NCBI RefSeq assembly: GCF_047675955.1
Contig: NC_132929.1
Span: 35,332,421 to 35,396,420, forward strand
DNA from: Chlorocebus sabaeus
Taxonomy: Eukaryota; Chordata; Mammalia; Primates; Cercopithecidae
Length of the DNA: 64,000 bases
Direction of reading: 5' to 3'
Shown here: piece by piece, positions 25,097 through 35,464 of the stretch
How positions within the stretch are numbered: position 1 is the first letter of the stretch
How the letters are laid out: the number at the start of each line of letters is the position of its first letter
The notes under the pieces: generated by a model
Told to the model about the DNA's origin: nothing
What the model saw: the letters and a program-made list of their open reading frames with translations, nothing else
Databases searched by the model: none
Translations under genes and position numbers: made by a program

Positions 25097-25154
<58 letters not shown>

Positions 25155-28100
25155 CCAATACAAGAGCACTCAGATTCATAAAGCAAGTCCTTAGAGACCT
25201 ACAAAGAGACTTAGACTCCCACACAATAATAATGGGAGAATTTAACACCCCACTGTCAATATTAGACATATCAACGAGACAGAAGGTTAACAAGGATATC
25301 TAGGACTTGAACTCAGCTCTGGACCAAGTGGGCCTAATAGATATCTACAGAACTCTCCACCCCAAATCAAAAGAATATACATTCTTCTCAGTACCACATT
25401 GCACTTATTCTAAAATTGACCATATAATCAGAAGTAAAGCACTACTCAGCAAATGTAAAAGAACAGAAATCACAACAAACTGTCTCTCAGACCTCAGTGC
25501 AATCAAATTAAAACTCAGGATCAAGAAACTAATTCAAAACCACACAACTACATGGAAACTGAACAACCTGCTCCTGAATGACTACTGGGTAAATAACAAA
25601 ATGAAGGCAGAAATAAAGATGTTCTTTGAAACCAAGACACAACAAAGAACAAAGACACAACATACCAGAACCCTCTGGGACACAATGAAAGCAGTGTGTA
25701 GACAGAAATTTATAGCACTAAATTCCACAAGAGAAAGCAGGAAAGATCTAAAATCAACACCCTAACATGACAAAAGAACTAGAGAAGCAAGAGAAAACAA
25801 ATTCAAAAGCTAGCAGAAAGCAAGAAATAACTAAGATCAGAGCAGAACTGAAAGAGATAGAGACACAAAAAAACCTTCAAAAAATCAATGAATCCAGGAG
25901 CTGGTTTTTTGAAAAGATCAACAAAATTGATAGACTGCTAGCAAGACTAATAAAGAAGAAAAGAGAGAAGACACAAATAGATAGATGCAATAAAAAATGA
26001 TAAAGGGAATATCACCACCGACCCCACAGAAATACAAACCACTGTCAGAAAATACTATAAACATATCTATGCAACAAAAAAAAAATCTAGAAAATATAGA
26101 AGAAATGGATAAATTCCTGGACACATATACCCTCCCCAAGACTAAACCAGGAAGAAGTTGAATCTCTGAATAGACCATTAACAGGCTCTGAAATTGAGGC
26201 AATAATTAATAGCCTAACAACCAAAAAAAGTCCAGGACCAGATGGATTCACAGACAAATTCTACCAGAGGTACAAAGAGGAGCTGGTATCATTCTTTCTG
26301 AAACTATTCCAATCAATAGAGGGAATCCTCCCTAACTCATTATATAAGTACAGCATCATCCTGATCCCAAAGCCTGGCAGAGACACAACAAAAAAAGAGA
26401 ATTTTAGACCAATATCCCTGATGAACATTGATGTGAAAATTCTCAATAAAATACCAGCAAACCAAATCCAGCAGCACATCAAAAAGCTCATCCACCATGA
26501 TCAAGTCGGATTCATCCCTGGGATGCAAGACTGGTTCAACATACGCAAATCAATAAATGTAATCCATCACATAAACAGAACCAACGACAAAAACCACATG
26601 ATTATCTCAATAAATGCAGGAAAGGCCTTCGATGAAATTCAACAGCTCTTTATGCTAAAAACTCTCAATAAACTAGGTACCTCAAAATAATAAAAGCTTT
26701 TTATGACAAACCCACAGCCAATATCATACTGAATGGACAAAAACTGGAAGCATTCCATTTGAAAACCGGCACAAGACAAGGATGCACTCTTTCACCACTC
26801 CTATTCAACATAGTGTTGGAAGTTTGGCCAGGGCAATCAGGCAAGAAAAAGAAATAAAGGGTATTCAATTACAAAAAGAGGAAGTCAAATTGTCCCTGTT
26901 TGCAGATGACATGATTGTATGTTTAGAAAACCCCATCGTCTCAGCCCAAAATCTCCTTAAGCTGATAAACAACTTCGGCAAAGTCTCAGGATACAAAATC
27001 AATGTGCAAAAATCACTAGCACTCCTATACACCAATAACAGACAAACAAAGAGCCAAATCATGAGTGAACTCCCATTCACAGTTACAAAAAAGAGAATAA
27101 AATACCTAGGAATACAACTTACAAGGGCTGTGAAGGACATCTTCAAGGAAAACTACAAACCACTGCTCAATGAAATAAAAGAGGACACAAACAAATGGAA
27201 GAACATTCCATGCTCATGGATAGGAAGAATCAATATTGTGAAAATGGCCATACTGCCCAAGGTAATTTACAGATTCAATGCCATCCCCATCAAGCTACCA
27301 ATGACTTTCTTCACAGAATTGGAAAAAACTACTTTAAAGTTCATATGGAACCAAAAAAGTGCCTGCATTGCCAAGACAATCCTAAGCAAAAAGAACAAAA
27401 CTAGAGGCATCATGCTACCTGACTTCAAACTATACTACAAGGCTGTAGTAACCTGGTACTGCTACCAAAACAGATATGTAGGCCAATGGAACAGAATAGA
27501 GGCCTCAGAAAGAATGCCACACACCTACAACTGTCTGATCTTTGACAAACCTGACAAAAGCAATAAATGCGGAAAGGATTCCCTATTTAATAAATGGTTC
27601 TGGGAAAACTGACGAGCCATATGTAGAAAGCTGAAACTAGATCCCTTCCTTACACCTTATACAAAAATTAACTCAAGATGGATTAAAGATTTAAATGTTA
27701 GACCTAAAACCATAAAAACCCTAGAAGAACACCTAGGCAATACCATTCAGGACATAGGCATGGGCAAGGACTTCATGACTAAAACACCAAAAACAATGGC
27801 AACAAAAGCCAAAATAGGCAAACGGGATCTAATTAACCTAAAGAACTTCTGCACAGCAAAATATACTACCATCAGAGTGAACAGGCAACCTAAAGAATGG
27901 GAGAAAACTTTTTCAATCTACTCATCTGACAAAGGGCTAATATCCAGAATCTACAAAGAACTCAAACACATTTACAAGAAAAAAACAACCCCATCAAAAA
28001 GTGAGCAAAGGATATGAACAGACACTTCTCAAAAGAAGACATTTATGCAGCCAACAGACACATGAAAAAACACTCACCATCACCGGTCATCAAAGAAATG

Positions 28101-28616
28101 CAAATCAAAACCACAATGAGATACCATCTCACACCAGTTAGAATGGCGATCATTAAAAAGTCATGAAAAAACAGATGCTGGAGAGGTTGTGGAGAAATAG
28201 GAATGCTTTTACAATGTTGATGGGAGTGTAAATTAGTTCAAGCATTGTGGAAGACAGTGTGGTGATTCCTCAAGGATCTAGAACTAGAAATACCATTTGC
28301 CCCAGCAATCCCATTACTGGGTATATATCCAAAGGATTATAAATCATGCTACTATAAAGACACATGCACACATATGTTTATTATAGCACTACTCACAATA
28401 GCAAAGACTTGGAACCAACCCAAATGCCCATCAATGATAGACTGGATTAAGAAAATGTGGCACATACACATCATGGAATACTATGCAGCCATAAAAAAGG
28501 ATGAGTTCATGTCCTTTGCAGGGACATGGATGAAGCTGGAAACCATCATTCTCAGCAAACTATCACAAGGACAGAAAACCAAACACCGCATGTTCTCACT
28601 CACAGATAGGAATTGA
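24765..28616 (+). pseudogene. L1 ORF2 remnant (endonuclease, reverse transcriptase)
   Basis: ORF2 encodes the endonuclease and reverse transcriptase used for target-primed insertion. The start is at 24765 and the end (TGA) at 28614-28616. The frame is interrupted repeatedly. Open pieces are at 25307-25765 and 25767-26000 (end of the endonuclease and start of the linker), 26421-26690 and 26782-27612 (RT domain), and 27760-28017 and 28374-28616 (C-terminal region), in different registers. The RT metal-binding motif FADD is intact at 26899-26910. A microsatellite (25099-25154) disrupts the endonuclease region. Non-functional. Confidence 0.93.
25099..25154. repeat. (AT)n(AC)n microsatellite inside L1 ORF2
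   Basis: About 21 AT units followed by about 7 AC units, expanded from the short ATATAT-type stretch that L1 has here between TAACTGTC and CCCAATACA. Confidence 0.95.
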
Positions 28617-28840
28617 ACAATGAGAACACTTGGACACAGGGTGGGGAACATCACACACAGGGGCCTGTCAGGGGATCGGGGGCTGGGGGAGGGATAGTAT
28701 TAGGAGAAATACCTAATGTAAATGATGAGTCAATGGGTGCAGCAAACCAACATGGCACATGTATACCTATGTAACAAACCTGCATGTTGTGCACATGTAC
28801 CCTGTAACTTAAAACATAATAAATTAAAAAAATTAAAAAA
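28617..28840 (+). terminator. L1 3' UTR with G-rich tract and poly(A) signal
   Basis: The G-rich tract near 28660-28696 has several GGGG runs and can form a quadruplex, as is usual for L1PA. AATAAA lies at 28818-28823, followed by an A-rich tail up to the TSD. Confidence 0.9.
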
Positions 28841-29150
28841 AAGAATTTTAGCATCAATGTTCATCGATTATATCAGTCTGTAGTTTTCTTTTTTTGGTTA
28901 TGTCCTTTCCTTGTTTTGGTATTAGGGTGATGCTGGCTTCAGAAAATGAATTAGGGAGGGTTTTTTCTTTCTCTATCTTGTGGAATAGCATCAAAAGTAT
29001 TGGTACCAATTCTCTGAATGTCTGGTAGAATTCTGCTGTGAATCCATGTGGTCCTGGACTCTTTATTGTTGATTTTTAAATTACTATTTCAATCTCGCTG
29101 CTTGTTATTGGTCTGTTCAGGGTATCTAATTCTTCCTGATTCAGGGTATC

Positions 29151-29528
29151 TAACTCTGCATGTTATGTGTGTCTATCTGGCTGAGATGGGAAAGCTGAAC
29201 TGGCACTACTTTGAGGCCCAGGAAAGAGAAGACCCTCTATCATAAGCACATACACACAACACACACTCACAATATGTTAAAGATATGTGCTCAGCACCAG
29301 CATAGCATGACCAAGTCCTACGTAGCCACCTTCATGACTAACTCCATTAAGGTCCCAGAGAAACAAACACTTGTGCTTGTTTGTGCAGCATCTAAACACA
29401 GGGTGATAAAGCCCAGATATGGTGAGCTGTGGATTTTGACATCACAGATCCTGGAGATGGATACTGCTTTGGAAGGTAGAGAGGATTTGAGGAATGGAAA
29501 CCTTTAGATTAAAAAAAAAAAAAAAAAA
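29151..29528. other. Unrecognised segment ending in an A18 run
   Basis: Not a repeat I recognise. It runs from the broken end of the host L1 to an uninterrupted A run (29511-29528) directly in front of an AluY. It could be a short retrocopy, or single-copy DNA with an A-rich Alu target. Confidence 0.35.
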
Positions 29529-29829
29529 GGCCGGGCGCAGTGGCTCACACCTGTAATCCCAGCACTTTGGGAAGCCGAGGTGGGTAAATCATGAGGTTAG
29601 GAGTGTGAGACCATCCTGGCTAACATGGTGAAACCGCATCTCTACTAAAAATACAAAAAAATTAGCGGGGGGTGGTGGTGGGCACCTGCAGTCCCAGCTA
29701 CTCCGGAGGCTGAGGAAAGAAAATGGTGTTAACCTGGGAGGCGGAGCTTGCAGTGAGCTGAGATGGTGCCACTGTGATCCAGCCTGGGCAACAGAGCGAG
29801 ACTCCATCTCAAAAAAAAAAAAAAAAAAG
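29529..29829 (+). mobile_element. AluY-type element
   Basis: Full-length, beginning GGCCGGGCGCAGTGGCTCAC, with ACCATCCTGGCTAACATGG and an A tail at 29811-29828. It is preceded by a second A run, so the TSD is hidden in poly(A). Confidence 0.95.
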
Positions 29830-30503
29830 AATCAACTTGTTAAATCCTTTTTTTCAGACTGAATGTAATAGGTTCTCACACAATAAAATATTGCTCAGTC
29901 TCATGGGTTTTGTTTTGTTTTTTTGCTTCTCTTCCTGTTTCAGTTTGCGGTTTTGAAGAGACTCACAAATTACCAGTAGTATTTGTAACAGATGCCCACA
30001 TCTACAGAGAAAATTTTCCAATGTTAAACAATTTATATTACTCTTGTTGTGTCAGATCTGCAGGTTTGATACACCATGTATGAAATGGGATAGATACTGA
30101 TTCTTCACATTAGAAACTACGGAGACATTGAACACTAAATTTCAAATGACTTTATGCCATAGAAATAGATAATATTTAATAAAATTTTCAAAACTCACAT
30201 TAGAAAATTTTAGTTTCTGAAAATAATTTTGAATTAAGTGTTTGATGGATTATATTTGCATGTATGCTGTGACTACAAATGCAATTTATTTTTAATCATT
30301 AATCCTAATAGAAGACAGATCATGTGAACATTTTGATCACAACATAATTAGTAATTTTTTTGAAATGAAGGTAAGAAAAACAATTTTAGGATAGAAAACC
30401 TATAATAATTTGTGAATTATGTGAACCCTCATTTTAGTTATCAGCCAAGCCTCACTAGCCTATCAGAAGAATACCCAGGTATGTGCAATAATAATTCACT
30501 TCA
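29830..30503. other. AT-rich single-copy DNA
   Basis: No recognised repeat or gene signal. Confidence 0.5.
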
Positions 30504-30809
30504 GGCTGGACTTGATGGCTCATGCCTGTAATCCCAGCACTTTGGGAGGCCGAGGCAGGTGAATCACTTGAGGTCAGGATGGCCAGCATGGTGAAACCTC
30601 TGTCTCTACTAAAAATACAAAAATTAGCTGGATGTGGTGGTACACGCCTGTAGTCTCAGCTACTTAGGAGGCTGAGGCAGGAGAATTGCTTGAATCTGGG
30701 AGGCAGAGCTTGCAGTGAGCCAAGAGTGCACCACTGCACTCCAGCCTGGGTGACAGAGTGAGACTCCATCTCAAAAAACAAAACAAAACAAAACAAAAAC
30801 CAAAAAAAA
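30504..30809 (+). mobile_element. Alu (S-like)
   Basis: Complete except for a small deletion after TTGAGGTCAGGA. The tail is (CAAAA)n. Confidence 0.94.
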
Positions 30810-31289
30810 ACTTCAATTGTTTTTACTATTTTGTCAACTTTTAGTCATATACAAATAATAGTTTAACACACAATTTTCTACCTTGTTGTATGAAGGAATA
30901 CTTTTAAAAGTACAAGGACAGAACATATTTCATGTGTCAATTTGTAAGCTTGATTTATTATTTGTAAGCATTTATACATAAGTTATGTAGGCATCCCACT
31001 TTTACTCTTTCCCTGAAAACCACATATGTTAGGGGTGGGCTTAGCTAACTTTTCAAGGAAGTTGAAGTGCTAAGATTTTTAAAATGTCTATTATAATTTC
31101 AACTCCTGGTCAAAGATGAAATTCCAAGAGACATTTAAAAAATCGTAAGATAAATATAACTTAATATCATACCAAAAAAGGAAAGATTGAGAATGAAAAA
31201 TTACAGAATTTTTACAAAATTTCAAGTCCAGTATTTTTTTTCTCCTCAAGATATTTGCTATGTATTTAATCTTGCTATGAACGATATGT
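30810..31289. other. AT-rich DNA, nothing firm
   Basis: The part 31208-31290 shows loose similarity to 37316-37390 in this window (shared TACAAAAT..CAAGTC, TCTCCT.AAGATATT). Possibly an unnamed old repeat. Confidence 0.35.
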
Positions 31290-31594
31290 AAAAATCACAA
31301 AGAAAATGTTAGTACAATTAATTCAACAGTATATAAAAAAGAAAATACACTATTGTCAACTTGGAGTTATCACAGGAGTGTAAAGCTGGTTTAATTTTAG
31401 GAAATATACAAATTTCATTTAGCATATTCAAAATTAAAGGAGAAAATCACGAGATTCTCTCAGGAGTTACAGAAAAAGCATTTGATATAATTCAGTATTC
31501 CATTCATGATAATCATTCTTACCAAACTGGAAAAAACAAAACTTCTTTAAATTGATAAAGGATATCCATAAAGAACCTAAAGTATAATTCTCTT

Positions 31595-31875
31595 CAAAAA
31601 TATTTTTATGGTATATATTTAAGGTATACATGTATAGTACATATTTAGTATGTACTATGATACATATAAATATAGAGAGGAAAATGATTGCCATAGCAAA
31701 ATAAATGAACATATCCTCATTTCACATAGTTACCCATTCCCCCCAACTTCCCTGTTGCAAGAGCAGCAATAATCTACTCATTTAGCAAAAATCCTGACTA
31801 TAATACACTATTATTCATTATAGATCTCACATTGTACATTAGCTCCTTAGACTTGTTTATCTGAAAGTGTAATTC
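31595..31875 (-). mobile_element. L1M 3' UTR fragment, minus strand, nested
   Basis: The plus strand reads TATCCTCATTTCACATAGTT, 'cattatagatctcacattg' and TACATTAGCTCCTTAGACTT, an antisense old L1 3' UTR, inside a sense L1M ORF2. Confidence 0.6.
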
Positions 31876-32362
31876 TTAATGGGAAACTGTTGAAATCATT
31901 CTCTTAAAAATAGGGACAAGACAAAAGCATCCACTATCACTGCTTCAAATAAATAGTACTGGGAGTCCTAGCTGGCATAGAAAGACAAGGAAAATAAACT
32001 TAAGGCATAAGGATGGGAAGGGAGAAATTAAACCATAATTATTTATGGATTATGCAATTGCTTGCCCAGATTAACCTAAATAATTGACAAATTATTAGAA
32101 ATAATAAGATAATTTAGCAAGGTTGTAGGAAATAATGTACAAAAATCAATAAAATTTCTACATATCAACAACAAATAGAAACCATAACTTAGAAAAAAGA
32201 TTCTGTTTACAAGAGCAAAACAACAACAAACAACCCTATACAGTACTAGGAATAAATCTAGTAATATATTAGCAATACCAAAATGCAGATAATTAAAACA
32301 TTAGACCTAAATAAATGGAGAGATATTCCATGTTCAAGGACAGGAATGCTCAATATCACAAA

Positions 32363-32717
32363 TAATGTTGTTTGGCTCTGTCCCCATCCAAATCTCACCT
32401 TGAATTGTAATAATCCCCATGTGTCATGGGGGAAACCCAGTGGTAATTGAATCATGGAGGCAAGTTTTTCCCATGTTGTTCTCATTATAGTGAATAACTC
32501 TCATGAAATCTGATGGTTTCATAAAGGGGAGTTCCCCCACACATGCCCTCTTGCTTGCCACCGTGAAAGACATCACTTTGCTCTTCCTTCATCTTCTGCC
32601 ATTATTGTGAGGCCTCCCCAGTCAGGTGGAACTGTGAGTCCATTAAAAGTGTTTTCCTTTATAAATTACCCAGTCTCAGGTATGTCTTTATTAGCAGCAT
32701 GAGAGCAGACTAATACA
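32363..32717 (+). repeat. 5' LTR of the MaLR element
   Basis: Landmarks are GTTTGGCTCTGTCCCCATCC, CTCACCTTGAATTGTAATAA, 'ttgtgaggcctccccag' and GCAGACTAATACA at the end. Confidence 0.92.
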
Positions 32718-34339
32718 GTAAATTCATACCTGTAGAGTGGGGTGCTGCTGTAAAGATACCCCAAAATGTGGACATGACTTTGGAACTGGGTGACAAGCAG
32801 AGGTTGGAACAGTTTGGAAGGCTCAGGAGAAGATAGGAAAATGTGGGAAAGTCTGGAACTTCCTAGAAACTTGTTGAACGTCTCTGACCAAAATGTTGAT
32901 AGGGATATGGACAATGAAGTTGAGGTTGAGGTGGTCTGAGATGGAGATGAAGAACTTGTTGGGAACTGGAGCAAAGGAGATTCTTGCTATGTTTTAGCAA
33001 AAAGACTGGTGGCATTTTGTCCCTGTTCTAGAGATCTGTGGAACTTTGAACTTGAAGGAGACGATTTAGGGTATCTGGTAGAAGAAAGTTCTAAGCAGCA
33101 AAGCGTTCAAGAGGTGACTTGGATGCCATTAAAAGCATTCAGTTTTACATATTCACAAATATATGGTTTGGAATTGGAACTTATGTTTAAAAGGGAAGCA
33201 GAGCAAAAAAAGTTCAGAAAATTTGAAGCTTGATGATGTGATAGAAAAGAAAAACTCATTTTCTGAGGAAAAATTCAAGCTGACTGCAGAAATTTGCATA
33301 AGTAATGAGGGGTCAAATGTTAATCACCAAGACAATAAGGAAAATGTCTCCAGGGCATGTCAGAGACCTTCCCAGCAGCCCCTCCCATCACAGGACTGGA
33401 GGTCTAGGAGGAAAAATGGTTTCGTGGGCTAGGCCCAGGCACCCATGCTGTGTGCAGCCTGGGGACTTGGTGCTCTGCATCCCAGCAGCTCTACCCATGA
33501 CTAAAAGGGGTCAAGGTATAGCTTGGGACATGGCTTCAGAGGATGAAAGCCCCAAACTTTGGCAGCTTCCATGTGGTATTGAGCCTGCAGGTGCACAGAA
33601 GTCAAGAATCGAGGTTTGGGAACCTCTGCCTAGATTTCAGAAGATGTATAGAAATGCTTGGATGTCCAGGCAGAAGTTTGCTGCAGTGGCAGAGCCCTCA
33701 TGGAGAACCCCTGCTAGAGCAGTGTGGAAGGGAAATGTGGGGTTGGAGTTTCCACACAGAGTCCCTACTGGGGGCTGGCCTAGTGGAGCTGTGAGAAGAG
33801 GGCCACCGTCCTTCAGACCCCAAAATAGTAGATCCACTGACAGCTTGCACTATGCACCTGGAAAAGCAGCAGACACTCAATTCCAGCCCATGAAAGCAGC
33901 CAGAAGGGGGGCAGTACCCTACAAAGTCACAGGAGTAGAGCTGCTCAAGGCTATGGGAGCCCACCTCTTGCATCAGTGTGACTGGATGTGAGACATGTAG
34001 TCAAAGGAGGTCATTTTGGAACTTTAAGTTTTAATGACTGCCCTATTGGATTTAGGACTTGCATTGGACCTGTACCCCCTTTATTTTGGCCAATTTCTTC
34101 CATTTGGAATGGGTGTATTTACCCAAAGCCTGCATCTCCATTGTATCTATGAAGCAACTAACTTGCTTTCGATTTTACAGGCTTATGGCAAAAGGGACTT
34201 GTCTTGTCTCAGATGAGACTTTGGCCTCTGGACTTTTGCATTAATGCTGAAATGGGTTAAGACTTTGGCTGACACTTGGGAAGACATGATTGGTTTTGAA
34301 ATGTGAGGACATGAGATTTGGGAGGGGCCAGGGGTAGAA
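32718..34339 (+). pseudogene. MaLR internal region, degenerate
   Basis: Begins with GTGGGGTGCTGCTGTAAAGA and ACTTTGGAACTGGGTGACAA, typical of THE1/MST internal sequence just after the 5' LTR. MaLR internal DNA is thought to derive from gag-like retroviral sequence without polymerase. A 228-codon open frame survives at 33305-33991 (plus), overlapping others in different registers. It has no recognisable capsid or zinc-knuckle motif, and I treat it as fortuitous. Confidence 0.8.
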
Positions 34340-34686
34340 TAATATGGTTTGGCTCTGTGTCCCCATCCAAATCTCACCTTGAATTGTAATAATCCCCAAG
34401 TGTTCTGGGAGAGACCCAGTGGGAAGTAATTGAATTGTGGGGACAGGCTTTTCTCACGCTATTCTCGTGATAGTGAATAAGTATCACAAGATCTGATGGT
34501 TTTATAAAGAGGAGTTCCCCTGCACATACCCTCTTGAAGCTGCCATGTAAGATGTTCCTTTGCTCTTCTTCTGTCTTCTGCCTTGATTGTGAAGCCTCCC
34601 CAGCCATGTGTAACTGTGAGTCCATTAAACCTCTTTACCCAGTCACAGGTATGTCTTTATTAGCAGCATGAGAACAGACTAATACA
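34340..34686 (+). repeat. 3' LTR of the MaLR element
   Basis: Same landmarks as the 5' LTR, starting TAATATGGTTTGGCTCTGTG and ending GAACAGACTAATACA. Confidence 0.92.
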
Positions 34687-34737
34687 GATATTGAAAAGAA
34701 AAATAAAGAGAAGGAGTTGCCCCATAAAGACTTAATA

Positions 34738-35050
34738 GGTTGGGCATGGTGGCTCACACCTGTAATCCCAGCACTTTGGGAGGAGAAGGTGGGCAGGTCA
34801 CTTGAGGCCAGGAGTTTGAGACCAGCCTGGGCAACATAGTGAAATCCTGTCTCTACATACACACACAAAATATATACAAAAAGTTAGCCAGGTGTGATGG
34901 TGTGCACTTATAGTCCCAGCTACTCAAGAAGCTGAGAAGGTAGGATCAACTGAACCTGGAAAAGTCGAGGCTACAGTGAGCTATGATTGCACCAATGCAC
35001 TCCAACCTGGGTGACAGAGTGAGACCCTGTCTCAAAACATAACAACAAAA
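34738..35050 (+). mobile_element. Alu, with CA-rich middle linker
   Basis: A complete old Alu whose middle A-rich linker has an ACACACAC insertion near 34857-34870. It lies within the L1M. Confidence 0.92.
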
Positions 35051-35464
35051 AAAAATACTTATTTTAAACTATGACAATCCATGCAGTGTAGTATTTAACA
35101 CAGGGATAGGCAAATCAACCAGTGGAACAGAAATATACCCACCTGCATATAGAACTTCAACATATTACAGAAATGACATGACAGATCAGTGGGAAAAGGA
35201 AGGACTAGTCAATAAATCATGCTGGTTTGGTGTAATGTGGTAGGTTCAGGGAACTAGGAAAGGCAGACTCCTGATCTCAACTTCCAGCAGGTAGAGGTGA
35301 GATGGAGACCTAGAGGATATGACAAGCATGGCTTCCTGGAGAAGGTTGTGCATGAACTAAGTCTTGAAGGATGAGTGCACATTAGCTAGCCAAATAAGAG
35401 GTGAAAGTGTTCCAGAGACAAGGAACTGTGAATCAGCTTGGTGTTTACAGGTCATTTGAAATTG

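Larger units (their letters stand above)
22647..28840 (+). mobile_element. Structurally full-length L1PA LINE-1, coding-dead
   Basis: A 6,194 bp element with 5' UTR, ORF1, ORF2, a 3' UTR with G-rich tract, and an A-rich tail. It is flanked by a perfect 15 bp TSD AAGAATTTTAGCATC (22632-22646, 28841-28855), so it inserted by target-primed reverse transcription. The target was ORF2 of the antisense host L1. Both reading frames carry stops and frameshifts, so it cannot be autonomously active. The sequence looks like an older L1PA group (roughly L1PA5-8), inferred by eye. Confidence 0.96.
20195..29150 (-). mobile_element. L1 (L1PB/L1MA-like), minus strand, interrupted by a full-length L1PA
   Basis: The left part (20195-22646) is antisense L1: the 3' UTR at the left (GGGGTACAGGCGGTATTTGG), then ORF2 C-terminal through RT-domain sequence. 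The right part (28856-29150) continues the same ORF2 (CAGTCTGTAGTTTTC, TCCTTGTTTTGGTATTAGGG). The 5' end is lost (truncated at about 29150). Open frames read backward (e.g. 22110-22598) encode recognisable but stop-bounded reverse-transcriptase pieces. It is older than the L1 that interrupts it. Confidence 0.9.
32363..34686 (+). mobile_element. Full-structure MaLR provirus (MST/THE1 group)
   Basis: Two direct LTRs (32363-32717, 34340-34686) flank about 1.6 kb of internal sequence, a total near 2.3 kb as expected for MST/THE1 elements of the mammalian apparent LTR-retrotransposon family. These are non-autonomous ERV3-type elements. It inserted in an old L1M. No clear 5 bp TSD is visible. The two LTRs differ at many positions, so the insertion is old. 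Confidence 0.92.
31290..35232 (+). mobile_element. Old L1M ORF2 fragment broken by three later insertions
   Basis: Pieces in RT-domain order: 31290-31594 (GCAGAAAAAGCATTTGATA-like), 31876-32362 (CTGGGAGTCCTAGCTGGCAT, TTTAGCAAGGTTGTAGGAAA, AAATAAATGGAGAGATATTC), 34687-34737, then 35051-35232 (GGGATAGGCAAATCAACCAG, GTGGAACAGAAATATACCCA). Removing the inserts restores collinear L1. All frames are broken. Confidence 0.75.

Noticed and set aside
26782..27612. 276-codon open frame with reverse-transcriptase motif as a possible gene
   Set aside because: It is one fragment of a frameshifted L1 ORF2, bounded by breaks, with no independent promoter or start context.
28655..28700. G-quadruplex as a novel element
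   Set aside because: It is the ordinary G-rich tract of an L1PA 3' UTR.
33009..33432. Overlapping open frames as a small gene
   Set aside because: They lie in the MaLR internal region and match its known non-coding layout.
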